From an uncultured Erysipelotrichaceae bacterium (GTDB taxonomy: Bacteria; Bacillota_I; Bacilli_A; Erysipelotrichales; Erysipelotrichaceae): a stretch of 64,000 nucleotides of DNA. Below, one piece after another: positions 51,830 to 61,200 of this stretch. A program made the translations under genes and the position numbers. The notes under the pieces are model-generated. The model worked only from the letters and a program-made list of their open reading frames with translations, had not been told where the DNA came from and ran no database searches. Positions within the stretch are counted from its first letter, which is position 1. Every line of letters begins with the position of its first letter. The stretch spans positions 1 to 64,000 of the forward strand of contig CATJXY010000017.1 of NCBI GenBank assembly GCA_949744505.1, written 5' to 3'.

Positions 51830-53179
51830 ATGGCAAAACAAGGAACGTTAAAGCTGACAGAAGGGAATATAAAGAAACAAATTCTTTTATTCATGTGGCC
51901 GATTTTATTGTCGAATATTTTTCAACAGTTTTATAACATAACAAACTCCATGATTGTAGGAAATTATATCTCTAAAACAGCACTCAGCGCTGTCAGTGCA
52001 ACAAGTTCTATTTGTAATGCTTGTAATTCTTTGTTTTTCGGTTTAGGAACCGGAGCAGGTATTATTTTAGCTAATTATTTTGGTGCTCAAAAAGAGGATA
52101 AAGTAAAGAGAGCCATTGATACAAGTTTGGTTTTTGCGATTGTCGGAGGCATTTTATTGACAATTGTTTCAGAATTATGTGTTCCTTTTTTGCTTCAGAT
52201 TACAAATGTAAATGCGGAACTGTTTGAGATGGCACAGAGTTATCTCAGAATATATTTTCTAGGAAATACCGCAGTATTTATGTATCAGATGGGATTCTTT
52301 ATTTTGCGTTCTTTAGGGGATTCCAAGCATCCGCTTTATTTTTTAGTGTTATCCAGTGTCCTTAATTTAACTTTGGGAATATTCTTTGTAAGAGTTATGA
52401 ATTTTTCTGTCATGGGTACTGCTTTGGCAACAATTATTTCACAATTTATTGTTGACTTCTTCTGTTTGAGACTTTTATTTAATTTGGATAAAAGTATTCG
52501 TTTTGATATAAAAAATATTCAGTTTGATTGGAAGATTGCCAAAAGAATTTGTTCATTGGGAATTCCTGCCGGAATTCAGAACATGATGATTTATGTAAGT
52601 AGTATGGTAATTCAATCTTATATCAATGTGTTCCCGAATGAAACGATTGCCGGGATCGGTGTGGCTGAGCGCGTTTCGGTTTTTTCTCAGATTCCGATGA
52701 ATGCGATTGCTACTGTAACGGTGAATATGGTTTCTCAAAATATGGGAGCGCAAAAATATGAAAGGGCACAAGAAACAGTAAAGATCAGTTTACGTATGGC
52801 CAATGTTATTACACTTGTATGTAGTGTAATCGTATTTTTTACGGCAAGTTTTTGGGTACAGTTGTTTAATAAAGATCCGATGGTTGTAAAATGTGGAAGT
52901 GATATGATTCGATTGATGATATTCAGTAATATTCCACTTGCATGGTCGCATATTTATCATGGTGCGATAAGGGGATCGGGAAATGTTAAAGTGCCGATGT
53001 TCAATGCGGTAATGAGTCAATGTGTTGCACGATTCTTGTTTGTTTTTATTGGATTACAGATTTTCTACGATGTGCGCATTCTTTATGTGTCCGGTGCTGT
53101 CGGTTTTACTTTGGCAGGAATTTTTGCGGCACTTTACTTCCGTCATAGTTCTTGGGCCAAGCAGATAGGGCTAAGATAA
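51830..53179 (+). CDS. MATE-family multidrug efflux pump, copy 1
   Basis: 449 aa with twelve membrane segments in two halves, typical of NorM/DinF-like MATE proteins that export drugs with Na+ or H+. FMWPILLSNIFQQFYNITNSMIVGNYI and the second-half GIPAGIQNMMIYVSSMVIQS are family patterns. GGGGAGAAGATT precedes the ATG. The next gene but one (53658) is a close paralogue, the two sharing most of the sequence from end to end, so this is a tandem duplication. Confidence 0.92.
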   Translation: MAKQGTLKLTEGNIKKQILLFMWPILLSNIFQQFYNITNSMIVGNYISKTALSAVSATSSICNACNSLFFGLGTGAGIILANYFGAQKEDKVKRAIDTSLVFAIVGGILLTIVSELCVPFLLQITNVNAELFEMAQSYLRIYFLGNTAVFMYQMGFFILRSLGDSKHPLYFLVLSSVLNLTLGIFFVRVMNFSVMGTALATIISQFIVDFFCLRLLFNLDKSIRFDIKNIQFDWKIAKRICSLGIPAGIQNMMIYVSSMVIQSYINVFPNETIAGIGVAERVSVFSQIPMNAIATVTVNMVSQNMGAQKYERAQETVKISLRMANVITLVCSVIVFFTASFWVQLFNKDPMVVKCGSDMIRLMIFSNIPLAWSHIYHGAIRGSGNVKVPMFNAVMSQCVARFLFVFIGLQIFYDVRILYVSGAVGFTLAGIFAALYFRHSSWAKQIGLR

Positions 53180-53212
53180 ATGGTAAGCATCTTTAAATAA
53201 AGTTGATAGGAT

Positions 53213-53264
53213 ACCTCTAAAGGAAACAAACTAAATATAAGAGTATGTTACTTTAGAGGTTTTT
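53213..53264 (+). terminator. Terminator after MATE copy 1
   Basis: ACCTCTAAAG (53213-53222) and CTTTAGAGGT (53251-53260) are exact complements, followed by TTTT. Confidence 0.85.
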
Positions 53265-53657
53265 AAAATATTATGGGATTATTTTAATAGTATAGATTTT
53301 GCTTATTTTGTTCTCGATGGATAAAAACAGAATTTATACGAATTTTCTATTTTTTGTATTATCTGTTTTAAAAAAATGCTCATCTTCATTTTCAAATAGT
53401 AAACTGCACAATTATAAAAAAACATCAATTTTGTGATTATAAATCGAGAAAGATTTTAAATTTATGAATTATTACGGGTTTAATTCGATTCTGAATATAA
53501 TCTTCTATCGATAAGTTTCTAAATACTAATATTTTGTATAATTTCAAAGTTGTTTTGGCAGTGCTTTTTTATTTTTTGGAAATGAGGAGTTCTTCCGTAA
53601 TAAATATGTACATTAAAATTTGAAAATGTTAAACTACCTATAAAGGGAGGAAGAAAA
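53265..53657. other. AT-rich intergenic region between the MATE genes
   Basis: About 390 bp with no supported gene or strong hairpin. Several TATAAT-like strings lie near its end and may serve MATE copy 2. Confidence 0.45.
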
Positions 53658-55010
53658 ATGGCAAAACAAGGGACATTGAAGTTAACAGAGGGAAGCATTA
53701 AGAAACAAATTTTGTTATTTGCTTGGCCGATACTGTTGTCAAATATATTTCAACAGTTATATAACATAACAAATTCTATGATTGTAGGAAATTATATTTC
53801 GAAAACAGCGTTGAGTGCTGTCAGTGCAACGAATTCGATTTGTAATGTTTATAACTTTTTGTTTTATGGTTTGGGAACAGGTGCAGGAATTGTTGTAGCG
53901 ACTTATTTTGGAGCACAGGATGAAAAGAATATCAAACAGGCAATTGATACCAGTTTAACTTTTGCGATAGGCGGAGGAATTTTATTAACGATTCTTTCTG
54001 AATTGTGTATTCCGTTTTTATTGCAAGTGACAAATGTGAATGCAGATCTGTATGCGATGGCACAGAGTTATTTGCGTGTCTATTTCCTAGGAAATACGGC
54101 TGTGTTTATGTATCAGATGGGATTCTTTATCTTACGTTCTTTGGGCGATTCTAAACATCCTCTCTATTTCTTGATTTTATCCAGTGTTATTAACCTTGTC
54201 TTGGGAATTTTCTTCGTAAGAGTGATGAATCTGTCTGTAATGGGAACTGCCTTGGCAACGATCATTGCTCAGTTTGTGGTTGATTTTTTCTGTTTACGAT
54301 TATTGTTTAACTTAGATAAGAATATTCGTTTCGATATAAAAAATATTCAATTTCATTGGGATACCGCAAAAAGAATTTGTTCTTTGGGAATCCCTGCCGG
54401 AATTCAAAATATGATGATTGCAATCAGCAGTATGATGGTGCAGTCTTATATCAATGCTTTCCCGAATGAAATTATTGCCGGAATCGGTGTGGCTGAGCGT
54501 GTAGCTGTTTTTGCCCAAATTCCGATGAGTTCTATTTCTACCGTGACAATTAATATGGTTTCACAAAATATGGGAGCACAAAAATATGAAAGAGCTCAAG
54601 AAACAGTCAAATTAAGTATTCGTATGTCAAATATTGTAACTTTAGTGTGTTGTATCGCTGTTTTCTTGACTTCTGAATTTTGGGTTCAATTATTTAATAA
54701 AGATCCTCTGGTTGTAAAAAGCGGGAGTGATATGATTCGGTTTATGGTCTTTAGCTTTATTCCGCTTGGCTGGTCTCATGTTTATCATGGAGCGATAAGA
54801 GGATCGGGAAATGTTAAAGTGCCGATGTTAAATGCGATTATGAGTCAGTGTGTTGCACGATTCTTGTTTGTCTTTATCGGATTACAGATTTTCTATGATG
54901 TGCGTATTCTTTATGTGTCAGGGGCAGTAGGATTCACTTTGGCGGGAATTTTTGCCAGTCTTTATTTCAAATACAGTTCTTGGACAAAGCAAGTTGGGTT
55001 GAGGTCTTAA
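53658..55010 (+). CDS. MATE-family multidrug efflux pump, copy 2
   Basis: 450 aa, twelve membrane segments. It matches copy 1 over its whole length, beginning with the same MAKQGTLKLTEG and sharing the central QSYLRVYFLGNTAVFMYQMG and C-terminal DVRILYVSGAVGFTLAGIFA blocks. Most differences are conservative. GGGAGGAAGAAAA precedes the ATG. A hairpin CTTGTA (55015-55020)/TACAAG (55030-55035) lies after the stop. Confidence 0.92.
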   Translation: MAKQGTLKLTEGSIKKQILLFAWPILLSNIFQQLYNITNSMIVGNYISKTALSAVSATNSICNVYNFLFYGLGTGAGIVVATYFGAQDEKNIKQAIDTSLTFAIGGGILLTILSELCIPFLLQVTNVNADLYAMAQSYLRVYFLGNTAVFMYQMGFFILRSLGDSKHPLYFLILSSVINLVLGIFFVRVMNLSVMGTALATIIAQFVVDFFCLRLLFNLDKNIRFDIKNIQFHWDTAKRICSLGIPAGIQNMMIAISSMMVQSYINAFPNEIIAGIGVAERVAVFAQIPMSSISTVTINMVSQNMGAQKYERAQETVKLSIRMSNIVTLVCCIAVFLTSEFWVQLFNKDPLVVKSGSDMIRFMVFSFIPLGWSHVYHGAIRGSGNVKVPMLNAIMSQCVARFLFVFIGLQIFYDVRILYVSGAVGFTLAGIFASLYFKYSSWTKQVGLRS

Positions 55011-55189
55011 TAAACTTGTATTGACGAGGTACAAGAATCGGATAATGAAAAACTTTTCGAATATATCATAAATACAGTATAAGAAAAAAGGATATTTAGG
55101 TCATGACGACTGTAGGTATCTTTATTATGTCAGTATTGAAATCGAAGAAGACCGGTAAATGATATTGTGCAAATGAATGAAAAGTTCAT

Positions 55190-55218
55190 TTGACAATGGA
55201 ATTGAAATAATGTATGAT
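55190..55218 (+). promoter_or_regulatory. Promoter of the type III toxin-antitoxin locus
   Basis: TTGACA (55190-55195) and TATGAT (55213-55218) with a 17-bp spacer, a near-consensus vegetative promoter directly before the RNA that precedes the toxin. Confidence 0.85.
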
Positions 55219-55224
55219 GAATAT

Positions 55225-55292
55225 ACTAAAAGAGTAATCGTATGATTACTTATAGGAAAAACCCTTGCCTTTAAGTAGGGAGATTTAAAACG
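55225..55292 (+). ncRNA. Candidate ToxI-like antitoxin RNA
   Basis: About 70 bases lie between the promoter and the terminator. A hairpin AGTAATC-gtat-GATTACT (55233-55250) is followed by a block with CCCT (55262-55265) and AGGG (55277-55280), which can form a small stem with single-stranded A-rich flanks. Type III antitoxins have the same position, promoter then RNA then terminator then toxin, and usually hold two or more tandem repeats of about 35 bases. I see no clear tandem repeat here, so if functional it would be a single or highly diverged unit. Confidence 0.6.
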
Positions 55293-55323
55293 AAAACAGG
55301 ATGTAGTGATATGTCCTGTTTTG
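55293..55323 (+). terminator. Partial terminator between antitoxin RNA and toxin gene
   Basis: AAAACAGGA (55293-55301) and TCCTGTTTT (55314-55322) form a perfect stem. Type III loci use such a leaky terminator to keep toxin mRNA well below antitoxin RNA. Confidence 0.85.
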
Positions 55324-55338
55324 TTATAAAGGAGAAAA

Positions 55339-55836
55339 ATGGGGAAAAACGAAACTTTAAAATTTTATACAATCAAAGAAGATTACATAGAGTATTTAAG
55401 TAGATTTGATAGTCATGTCAGTTGGAATAAAGATCAAAAAAGACCTTATGTGGGGATAGTATTAAGAATAGAAAAGTATTTGTATTTTGCACCATTGTAT
55501 TCATATAAAGTGGGATATGATAAATATAAAGATAATCCCAGTTTTATTAGAGTAGAAGATAGAAAAGGGAAAAAAGTATCGATTATAAGGTTTGCAGAGA
55601 TGATTCCTGTTCCTAAAACAGCTATACAATTATTAGATTTTAATAGTAGAGGGAAAAAATATCGAGATTTACTACAAGCAGAAATAGATTTTATAAATGA
55701 TAATAGAAATGCAGTATATTTAAAAGCAAAAAAAATATATAAGAATGTCATTCAAATAAAAGTGCCGTTTTTTATTAGTATTTCATGTGATTTTGAGTTA
55801 TTAGAACAAAAATCAAAAGAATATTTTGAAAAATGA
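55339..55836 (+). CDS. ToxN/AbiQ-family type III toxin (endoribonuclease)
   Basis: 165 aa, the usual size. The N-terminus LKFYTIKEDYIEYLSRFD, the RPYVGIVLRIEKYLYFAPLYSYK block, the RFAEMIPVPKTAIQLLDFN centre and the KVPFFISISCDFELLEQKSKEYF end follow the ToxN/AbiQ pattern. In ToxN the loop APLTSPK supplies active-site Ser and Lys; here it reads APLYSYK, so Ser and Lys are kept but the Thr is replaced. The enzyme cuts RNA and is held inactive by its antitoxin RNA; such systems also give phage resistance. AAAGGAGAAAA precedes ATG 55339, 16 bp after the terminator stem. Confidence 0.85.
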   Translation: MGKNETLKFYTIKEDYIEYLSRFDSHVSWNKDQKRPYVGIVLRIEKYLYFAPLYSYKVGYDKYKDNPSFIRVEDRKGKKVSIIRFAEMIPVPKTAIQLLDFNSRGKKYRDLLQAEIDFINDNRNAVYLKAKKIYKNVIQIKVPFFISISCDFELLEQKSKEYFEK

Positions 55837-55928
55837 AAACCAAAAATAAAATATAGATATATTTATAATGGTGATAGAAATAACTTAAGATATTATCATA
55901 AATAAATTATGATGAATTCGGTTTCGTC

Positions 55929-55957
55929 TTGACAGATAAAGATTTGTTTAATATAAT
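55929..55957 (+). promoter_or_regulatory. Promoter of the rpmH-rnpA-yidC-jag cluster
   Basis: TTGACA (55929-55934) and TATAAT (55952-55957) with a 17-bp spacer, an ideal vegetative promoter, 57 bp before the rpmH start. Confidence 0.85.
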
Positions 55958-56014
55958 ATAACAGCAATTGCTCATTATTGTATAAAAATTAAATAGAACT
56001 GGAGGTGGCTCACC

Positions 56015-56149
56015 ATGAAAAGAACATATCAACCGAGCAAAAGAAAACACCAAAAAGTCCACGGATTTAGAGCCCGTATGAAAACGGTTGGAGGGCGTAG
56101 AGTCTTAGCACGCCGTCGTAAGAAAGGCAGAAAGTCATTGTCGGCATAA
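56015..56149 (+). CDS. rpmH: 50S ribosomal protein L34
   Basis: 44 aa, too short for most gene finders: [20 protein letters not shown] then [24 protein letters not shown]. It is the universal basic L34 protein of the large ribosomal subunit. GGAGGTGGCTCACC precedes ATG 56015. It is followed by a small hairpin and rnpA in the normal order. In many bacteria dnaA lies just upstream in the opposite direction; here a toxin-antitoxin locus does. Confidence 0.97.
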   Translation: MKRTYQPSKRKHQKVHGFRARMKTVGGRRVLARRRKKGRKSLSA

Positions 56150-56152
56150 AAA

Positions 56153-56177
56153 GTCACCCACTGAGGTGATTTTTTTA
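56153..56177 (+). terminator. Attenuator-like hairpin between rpmH and rnpA
   Basis: TCACC (56154-56158) pairs with GGTGA (56165-56169) followed by seven Ts. It probably lowers rnpA relative to rpmH expression. Confidence 0.75.
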
Positions 56178-56193
56178 TTAAAAAGAGGTTTTC

Positions 56194-56565
56194 GTGAAAA
56201 AGAAAAACAGAGTAAAGAAAGCACAGGAATTTCAGACAATAATCGGCAATCGATGTTTTGAATCCTGCAAGAGTATGGCTGTCTATGTCAAAGAAAGAGC
56301 GGAAGAGGAAACACGAATCGGAATTTCCGTATCGAAAAAGATGGGATGTGCTGTAGAGCGAAACAAAATCAAAAGACAACTTAGAATGATGATTCATGAG
56401 TGTATTTTGATTCATGATGATTTGGATTACATTATTTTAGTTCGTGCAGGATTTAAAGAACAATCTTATCAAGAAAACAAAAAAGACTTGGAAAGATGCG
56501 TAAAAAAAGTTAAAATAAGAATAAGGTTGCGACAAAATGAGGAGATCAAAAATGAAAAAGTATAA
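56194..56565 (+). CDS. rnpA: Ribonuclease P protein component
   Basis: 123 aa with GTG start at 56194 after AAAGAGGTTTTC. The basic RNR motif region (VERNKIKRQLRMMIHE) and RIGISVSKKMGCAVERN are diagnostic of RnpA. It binds the RNase P RNA and helps remove 5' leaders from pre-tRNA. It overlaps the yidC open frame by a few codons, and the two are co-transcribed. Confidence 0.95.
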   Translation: MKKKNRVKKAQEFQTIIGNRCFESCKSMAVYVKERAEEETRIGISVSKKMGCAVERNKIKRQLRMMIHECILIHDDLDYIILVRAGFKEQSYQENKKDLERCVKKVKIRIRLRQNEEIKNEKV

Positions 56566-57421
56566 AAGTAAATTCCTATTGGTAGCAGGGGCAATCCTGA
56601 TGCTGATGTCTATGACAGGATGTAAGAACCCAACAGATGCAGAGGGGAATGTCAAATTAATTACAACAGCTTCAACATTTGGTGAAGTATTTAAAGAAGA
56701 TAACTGGTTCCAAGGATTGTTTGTTTATCCGATGTCTCAGGCAATGAATTATCTTGCCCCGATCATCGGTGCTGTTGGAGCAATTGCGGTTGTTACCGCA
56801 TTGGTTCAGTTAATTGTCTTTTTATTGACAAGGAAATCAACAGTTGCTTCACAAAGAATGCAATTGATTCAACCTGAAATGCAGAAAATTCAGAAAAAGT
56901 ATGAAGGAAAGAAAGATGAAGTATCACAAATGAAGATGGCTCAGGAAATGCAGGCTCTTTATAAAAAATATGATATCAATCCATTATCTTCATTCAGCAT
57001 GCTTTTACAACTTCCGATTATTTTTGCAATATTCTTGGCAGTACAGCGATGCGATGCAATTGTTCATGGTTCATTCTTAGGATTGTCTTTGGAACAAAGT
57101 CCATGGAACGGAATGAAAGAAGGACAATGGTTATACATTGTTTTATTCGGAGTGATGATCGTAGCACAGATGGCCTCTATGATGTTGCCACAATGGCTCG
57201 CAAAACAGAAAGCAATGAAAGCCGGAAAGAAAGCACCAGATAAGAATCCGATGATGAGTAGTATGTATATGTCAATGGGATTGATTTTGCTTATCTCTAT
57301 TATGTGGCCAACTGCAATGGTTGTTTACTGGATCGTTTCATCCCTTGTTAATATTATTAAGACTTTATCAATTCAAATGCTTTATCTTGATAAAGATCCG
57401 GTTGGTAAGAAAGGAAAGTAG
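56552..57421 (+). CDS. yidC: Membrane protein insertase YidC/Oxa1
   Basis: 289 aa from ATG 56552, which follows GAGGAGATCAAAA; an in-frame ATG at 56537 overlaps that site. The signal peptide has the lipobox SMTGC (about residue 23), as in Gram-positive YidC proteins. The core has five membrane helices with PLSSFSMLLQLPIIFAIFLAVQR and the conserved arginine in the groove, and RMQLIQPEMQKIQKKYEGKKDEV in the cytoplasmic loop. It inserts and folds membrane proteins, alone or with SecYEG. Confidence 0.95.
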   Translation: MKKYKSKFLLVAGAILMLMSMTGCKNPTDAEGNVKLITTASTFGEVFKEDNWFQGLFVYPMSQAMNYLAPIIGAVGAIAVVTALVQLIVFLLTRKSTVASQRMQLIQPEMQKIQKKYEGKKDEVSQMKMAQEMQALYKKYDINPLSSFSMLLQLPIIFAIFLAVQRCDAIVHGSFLGLSLEQSPWNGMKEGQWLYIVLFGVMIVAQMASMMLPQWLAKQKAMKAGKKAPDKNPMMSSMYMSMGLILLISIMWPTAMVVYWIVSSLVNIIKTLSIQMLYLDKDPVGKKGK

Positions 57422-57429
57422 TTTTATCC

Positions 57430-58047
57430 ATGAAAAAGTATACAGGAAAGAATTTAGAAGAAGTATTGGAACTCGTTGCAAATGAAAAAGGTGTTTCTAA
57501 AGAAGAACTCACATATGAAGTATTAGAAGAGAAAAAAGGAATCTTGGGAATCGGAGCTTCAGTGACGATTCAGGCATATTGCCTTAATGATGTCAAAGAG
57601 TTTATTTTCGATTATTTGGGAAATTTCTTTACTAATTTGAATCAGGATATTGAAATTGAGATTTTGCAAAATGGAGAAGAATTTAAAGTTGTCTTAAATG
57701 CTGAAAATAATGCGATTCTTATCGGAAAAGGCGGACAAACTTTACAGGCAATTAATACAGTTGTAAGAGGCGCTGTAAATTCTCATTTTAAAAGAAGATT
57801 TCATCTTTTAGTCGATGTCAATGGTTATAAAGATGATCGTTATGCAAAAGTAAAATCAATGGCTATTCGTGTTGCTAAAACAGTTCAACGCACAAAAGTA
57901 GATGCTTTACTTGATCCAATGCCAAATGATGAAAGAAAGGTAATCCACCAAACACTATCACAAATGAAGAATATTCGTACGGAGAGTGAAGGGGAAGGAA
58001 AAAACAGAAGGCTTAGAATTCTCTATGATGGGAAAGACTCTGAATAA
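57430..58047 (+). CDS. jag: RNA-binding protein Jag/KhpB
   Basis: 205 aa with three parts: a Jag N-domain (1-50, KKYTGKNLEEVLELVANEKG), a KH domain with the GxxG loop in ILIGKGGQTLQAINTVV (about 95-115), and an R3H domain (VDALLDPMPNDERKVIHQTLSQMKN, about 155-205). It binds RNA and affects cell-shape and division genes in other Firmicutes. It lies 8 bp after yidC, in the classical order. A terminator follows directly. Confidence 0.93.
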   Translation: MKKYTGKNLEEVLELVANEKGVSKEELTYEVLEEKKGILGIGASVTIQAYCLNDVKEFIFDYLGNFFTNLNQDIEIEILQNGEEFKVVLNAENNAILIGKGGQTLQAINTVVRGAVNSHFKRRFHLLVDVNGYKDDRYAKVKSMAIRVAKTVQRTKVDALLDPMPNDERKVIHQTLSQMKNIRTESEGEGKNRRLRILYDGKDSE

Positions 58048-58056
58048 TTAAATCTT

Positions 58057-58090
58057 AAAGGAAGGACGTAAAAATCCTTCCTTTTATTTT
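58057..58090 (+). terminator. Terminator of the rpmH-jag cluster
   Basis: AAAGGAAGGA (58057-58066) and TCCTTCCTTT (58075-58084) form a perfect stem, followed by TATTTT. Confidence 0.9.
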
Positions 58091-58099
58091 GAAGATTGC

Positions 58100-58166
58100 A
58101 AAAAAGTGTTACTAATGAAAAAATAATCGTTTTTTGTACAAAAAACCTGTCTAATAACACTTTTTT
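58100..58166. repeat. Nested inverted repeats before the adhesin gene
   Basis: Outer arms AAAAAAGTGTTA (58100-58111) and TAACACTTTTTT (58155-58166) enclose an 18-bp perfect palindrome GTTTTTTGTACAAAAAAC (58129-58146). It may act as a second terminator or as DNA bound by a regulator. Confidence 0.6.
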
Positions 58167-58240
58167 TAAAAACGAGATTTCATTCATCTTGACCTGAATC
58201 ATGTATGTATTTATAATAAAAAAGCATTACTAATGAAAAA
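58109..58240 (+). promoter_or_regulatory. Direct repeats flanking the adhesin promoter
   Basis: TTACTAATGAAAAA occurs exactly at 58109-58122 and again at 58227-58240, the second just after the predicted transcription start. They may be operator sites. Confidence 0.5.
58189..58217 (+). promoter_or_regulatory. Promoter of the adhesin gene
   Basis: TTGACC (58189-58194) and TATAAT (58212-58217) with a 17-bp spacer. Confidence 0.75.
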
Positions 58241-58283
58241 TTGATGGCGATTTGATCTGTGCTATATAAAAGGAGGCGCGAGT

Positions 58284-61200
58284 ATGAAAAAAGATATTTT
58301 AAATCGTCTTATTCACAAGGGCTCTATTTGTGCTTTGTGTTTATTTATGGTTTTCTCAGCGTTGCAAATAAATGTGTTTGCGGAAAATGAAGAGGAAACA
58401 GGATTGTGTGAACATCATACGGTTCACACAGATGAATGCGGGTATCAAGAAGGGTCAGAAGAAATTCCGTGTAATCACATATGTGATGAAGAATGCTACG
58501 AAATTGTTATAGATTGTGTGATGGACGATCAAAATGATGGAATTGAATCTACAGAAGAGAGTTTAGAACATATCTGTACAGAGGAAAGTGGATGTATTAA
58601 AAAGGTAAATAATTGTGTTCATGTGCATGATGAAACATGTGGATATCAAGTGGCTATAGAACCTTCCCCTTGCAACTATGTTTGTACTGAATGTATCCAA
58701 GATGCGAAGGTTGTTTCTTCTTGGAAATGGGTGGATCCTGAAGAAATGTTGGTATGGGATGAAAATTCTCGTATTTGGGGACTTGGACTTCCGGGAACGA
58801 ATGCAGATAATCTTTTGACAGGGGAGCTTTTGAGTGAATTCTTGCCAAAAGAAGTTGAAGTGGAAATGAAGAATGGGGATGTAAGAATTCTTCCGTTAAC
58901 TTGGGATCTTTCTTCCTATCCTTTTGCCGGTGCATGGAGCGGTACTTATACAGTAACAGCTTCTATTCCGGATGAATTTGTATTAAGTTCAGATGCAAGT
59001 TCTCTTTGTGTTGTCATTTCTTTGGGTGGCGGAACAACAATGGCATTGCTTACAGAAGAACAGTTAAAAAGTCATATTGTTTCCGATGTGGTCTCAGAGA
59101 TTGACGGAGTACAAGTTAATTTGTTTGATTATTGGGTCTTGACTGAAAATCCAAAAGCTCCAAACGGAGATATTTTGACTAAGTCAGATAGGCATATTCG
59201 TCAAAAACCGAGTGCGTGGGGTAATACAGCGAATTATTCTGCTTCAGCGGATTGGTGGAATGGTATCAACAAGAATCATTTACTTATTTTTGGTGATGGT
59301 GTAATTCATGCCGGTTTGTGGAATAAAGGGGCAGGAGAAGGAACGGATTATGGTTTGGCTTATGCCGGTATGGAAGGAATAGTGCAACCGCTACTAGAAG
59401 ATGGATATCCGCTTGTGAATACTTCATTAGCTAGAAAACTTCTTAATGGGATAACAGATCCGACTGATCCGAATTATCGTAATTATGAATTGATCGGTGA
59501 TTATAAACTTGCCGGAGATCATATTAATTCTGCACAGATAGGCGGTGCTTATCCAAATGAGGGAAGCGATATTCAGAATTTAAGCAATACATTGATTTCT
59601 CTTTGGGAAAACGGAACAGGGAAAAGTATTGCTACAGGAAAAGAATCTTTAGCTTATCTATTTGATCCGAATGTTGAAGACACGTATAAGAAAACATATC
59701 AAAATATTTTGGGATTATTCCAGATTGATGATGATGGATATTATTACTATAATATGCGAGAGAATTTTGCGGAATTTAAGCAAGAATCTAGTGCAACTAA
59801 AAATGGTAATAGTGATGGTCGTTTTGTTTTATATGATGCTCCTGCAACATTGCGTTCAGATGGCACAAATAGTGTCGGAAACTTTTTTCCATTTAATAAA
59901 GGAACAGAAGTATTTGACGGAATAGCGGCAGATGGATCTTTGACGAGTGCGGTTGCTTGTTCGAGCAATGCGGTCAATCACCATATGGGAATGACGGTCA
60001 ATGTAGATTTCCGTCAGCCGATCAATGGAATGATCAATATGGGAGCACAGAATAGACCAATGACATTTAGCTTTTCCGGAGATGATGATGTTTGGATTTA
60101 TATTGATGATGTTTTGGTATTGGATCTGGGTGGAGTGCATAGTGAAATCTATGGTATCATTGATTTTGCGAGTGGAAATGTTTTAATCGGACAGAGTTTT
60201 AAAACAAAAGGAATCCCTGATTATGATCCGCAGCATCCGGAAAATACGGAAGATCTTGTTTCAATGACGACACTTCGCGAACTTTACCGTGCTGCCGGAA
60301 AAGAAAATGAAATGAATTGGAATGGAAATACATTTGCCAGTAACAGTGACCATCATTTAAAAATGTTCTATTTGGAAAGAGGAAATTATGATTCCAGTCT
60401 TTCATTAAGATTTAACTTACAGCCTCGTTTATATCAACAAATTAAAAAGGTGGATCAGAACGGAGATCCGATCAATGGGGTTGAATTTAAACTGTATGAA
60501 GCAAAAGTTGAACAAACAGAGTCAGGAACAAGTTATTCAATCAAAGATGAAACAAAACCTCTTGCGACTTTAGTTACAGGAAAAACAGCATTGAATGAAG
60601 AACTTGAAAAAGGAAATGCTTTATTTGAAGAAATGGATTCTTCCGGAGCATATCGACCGTTTAATTTTGCGGATAGATGGAATGATGAAGGGATTAAATA
60701 TTATATATTAAAAGAACAGAATACACCGAAAGGATATCGTCCGATTCCGGTTGATATCATTTTGGAATATAATCCGGAGTCAACGATGTTAAGAGTTGTC
60801 AATCGGTATATTACAGGGGCTTATGCAAGTTTTACATCAACAATTACCGGAAACAGCAAGATTACTTATGGTAGTTTTGATACAGGTTCCGGGGCAATTG
60901 AGCCAAGTGATGTAAATGTAACCGAGCAAAAACAAAAAGATGGTTTGGTTATTGCGATTCCGATGATGTGGCAAGAAAATTTCGGCGAAAGCGGAAAATG
61001 GACAGCTTTGTATGGAAGTAATACCGGTGGTTTGGGGGCAATTACTCCTCAAGATAGAACCGCTGTTTCTTGGCGAAAAGCTGTATTAACTGCTGTTTTA
61101 CATCAGTGTTCGGATGAAAATGAAAGAACACCAAGCTGGTATTTATCTTGGAATGATGAAACGAAGCGATTGGAAGGAAGTTTGAATGATTTACCTGGAA

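Noticed and set aside
55015-55035. CTTGTA/TACAAG hairpin after the second MATE gene as a terminator
   Set aside because: The stem is six base pairs and no T-run follows, so it is only mentioned as a possible weak end.
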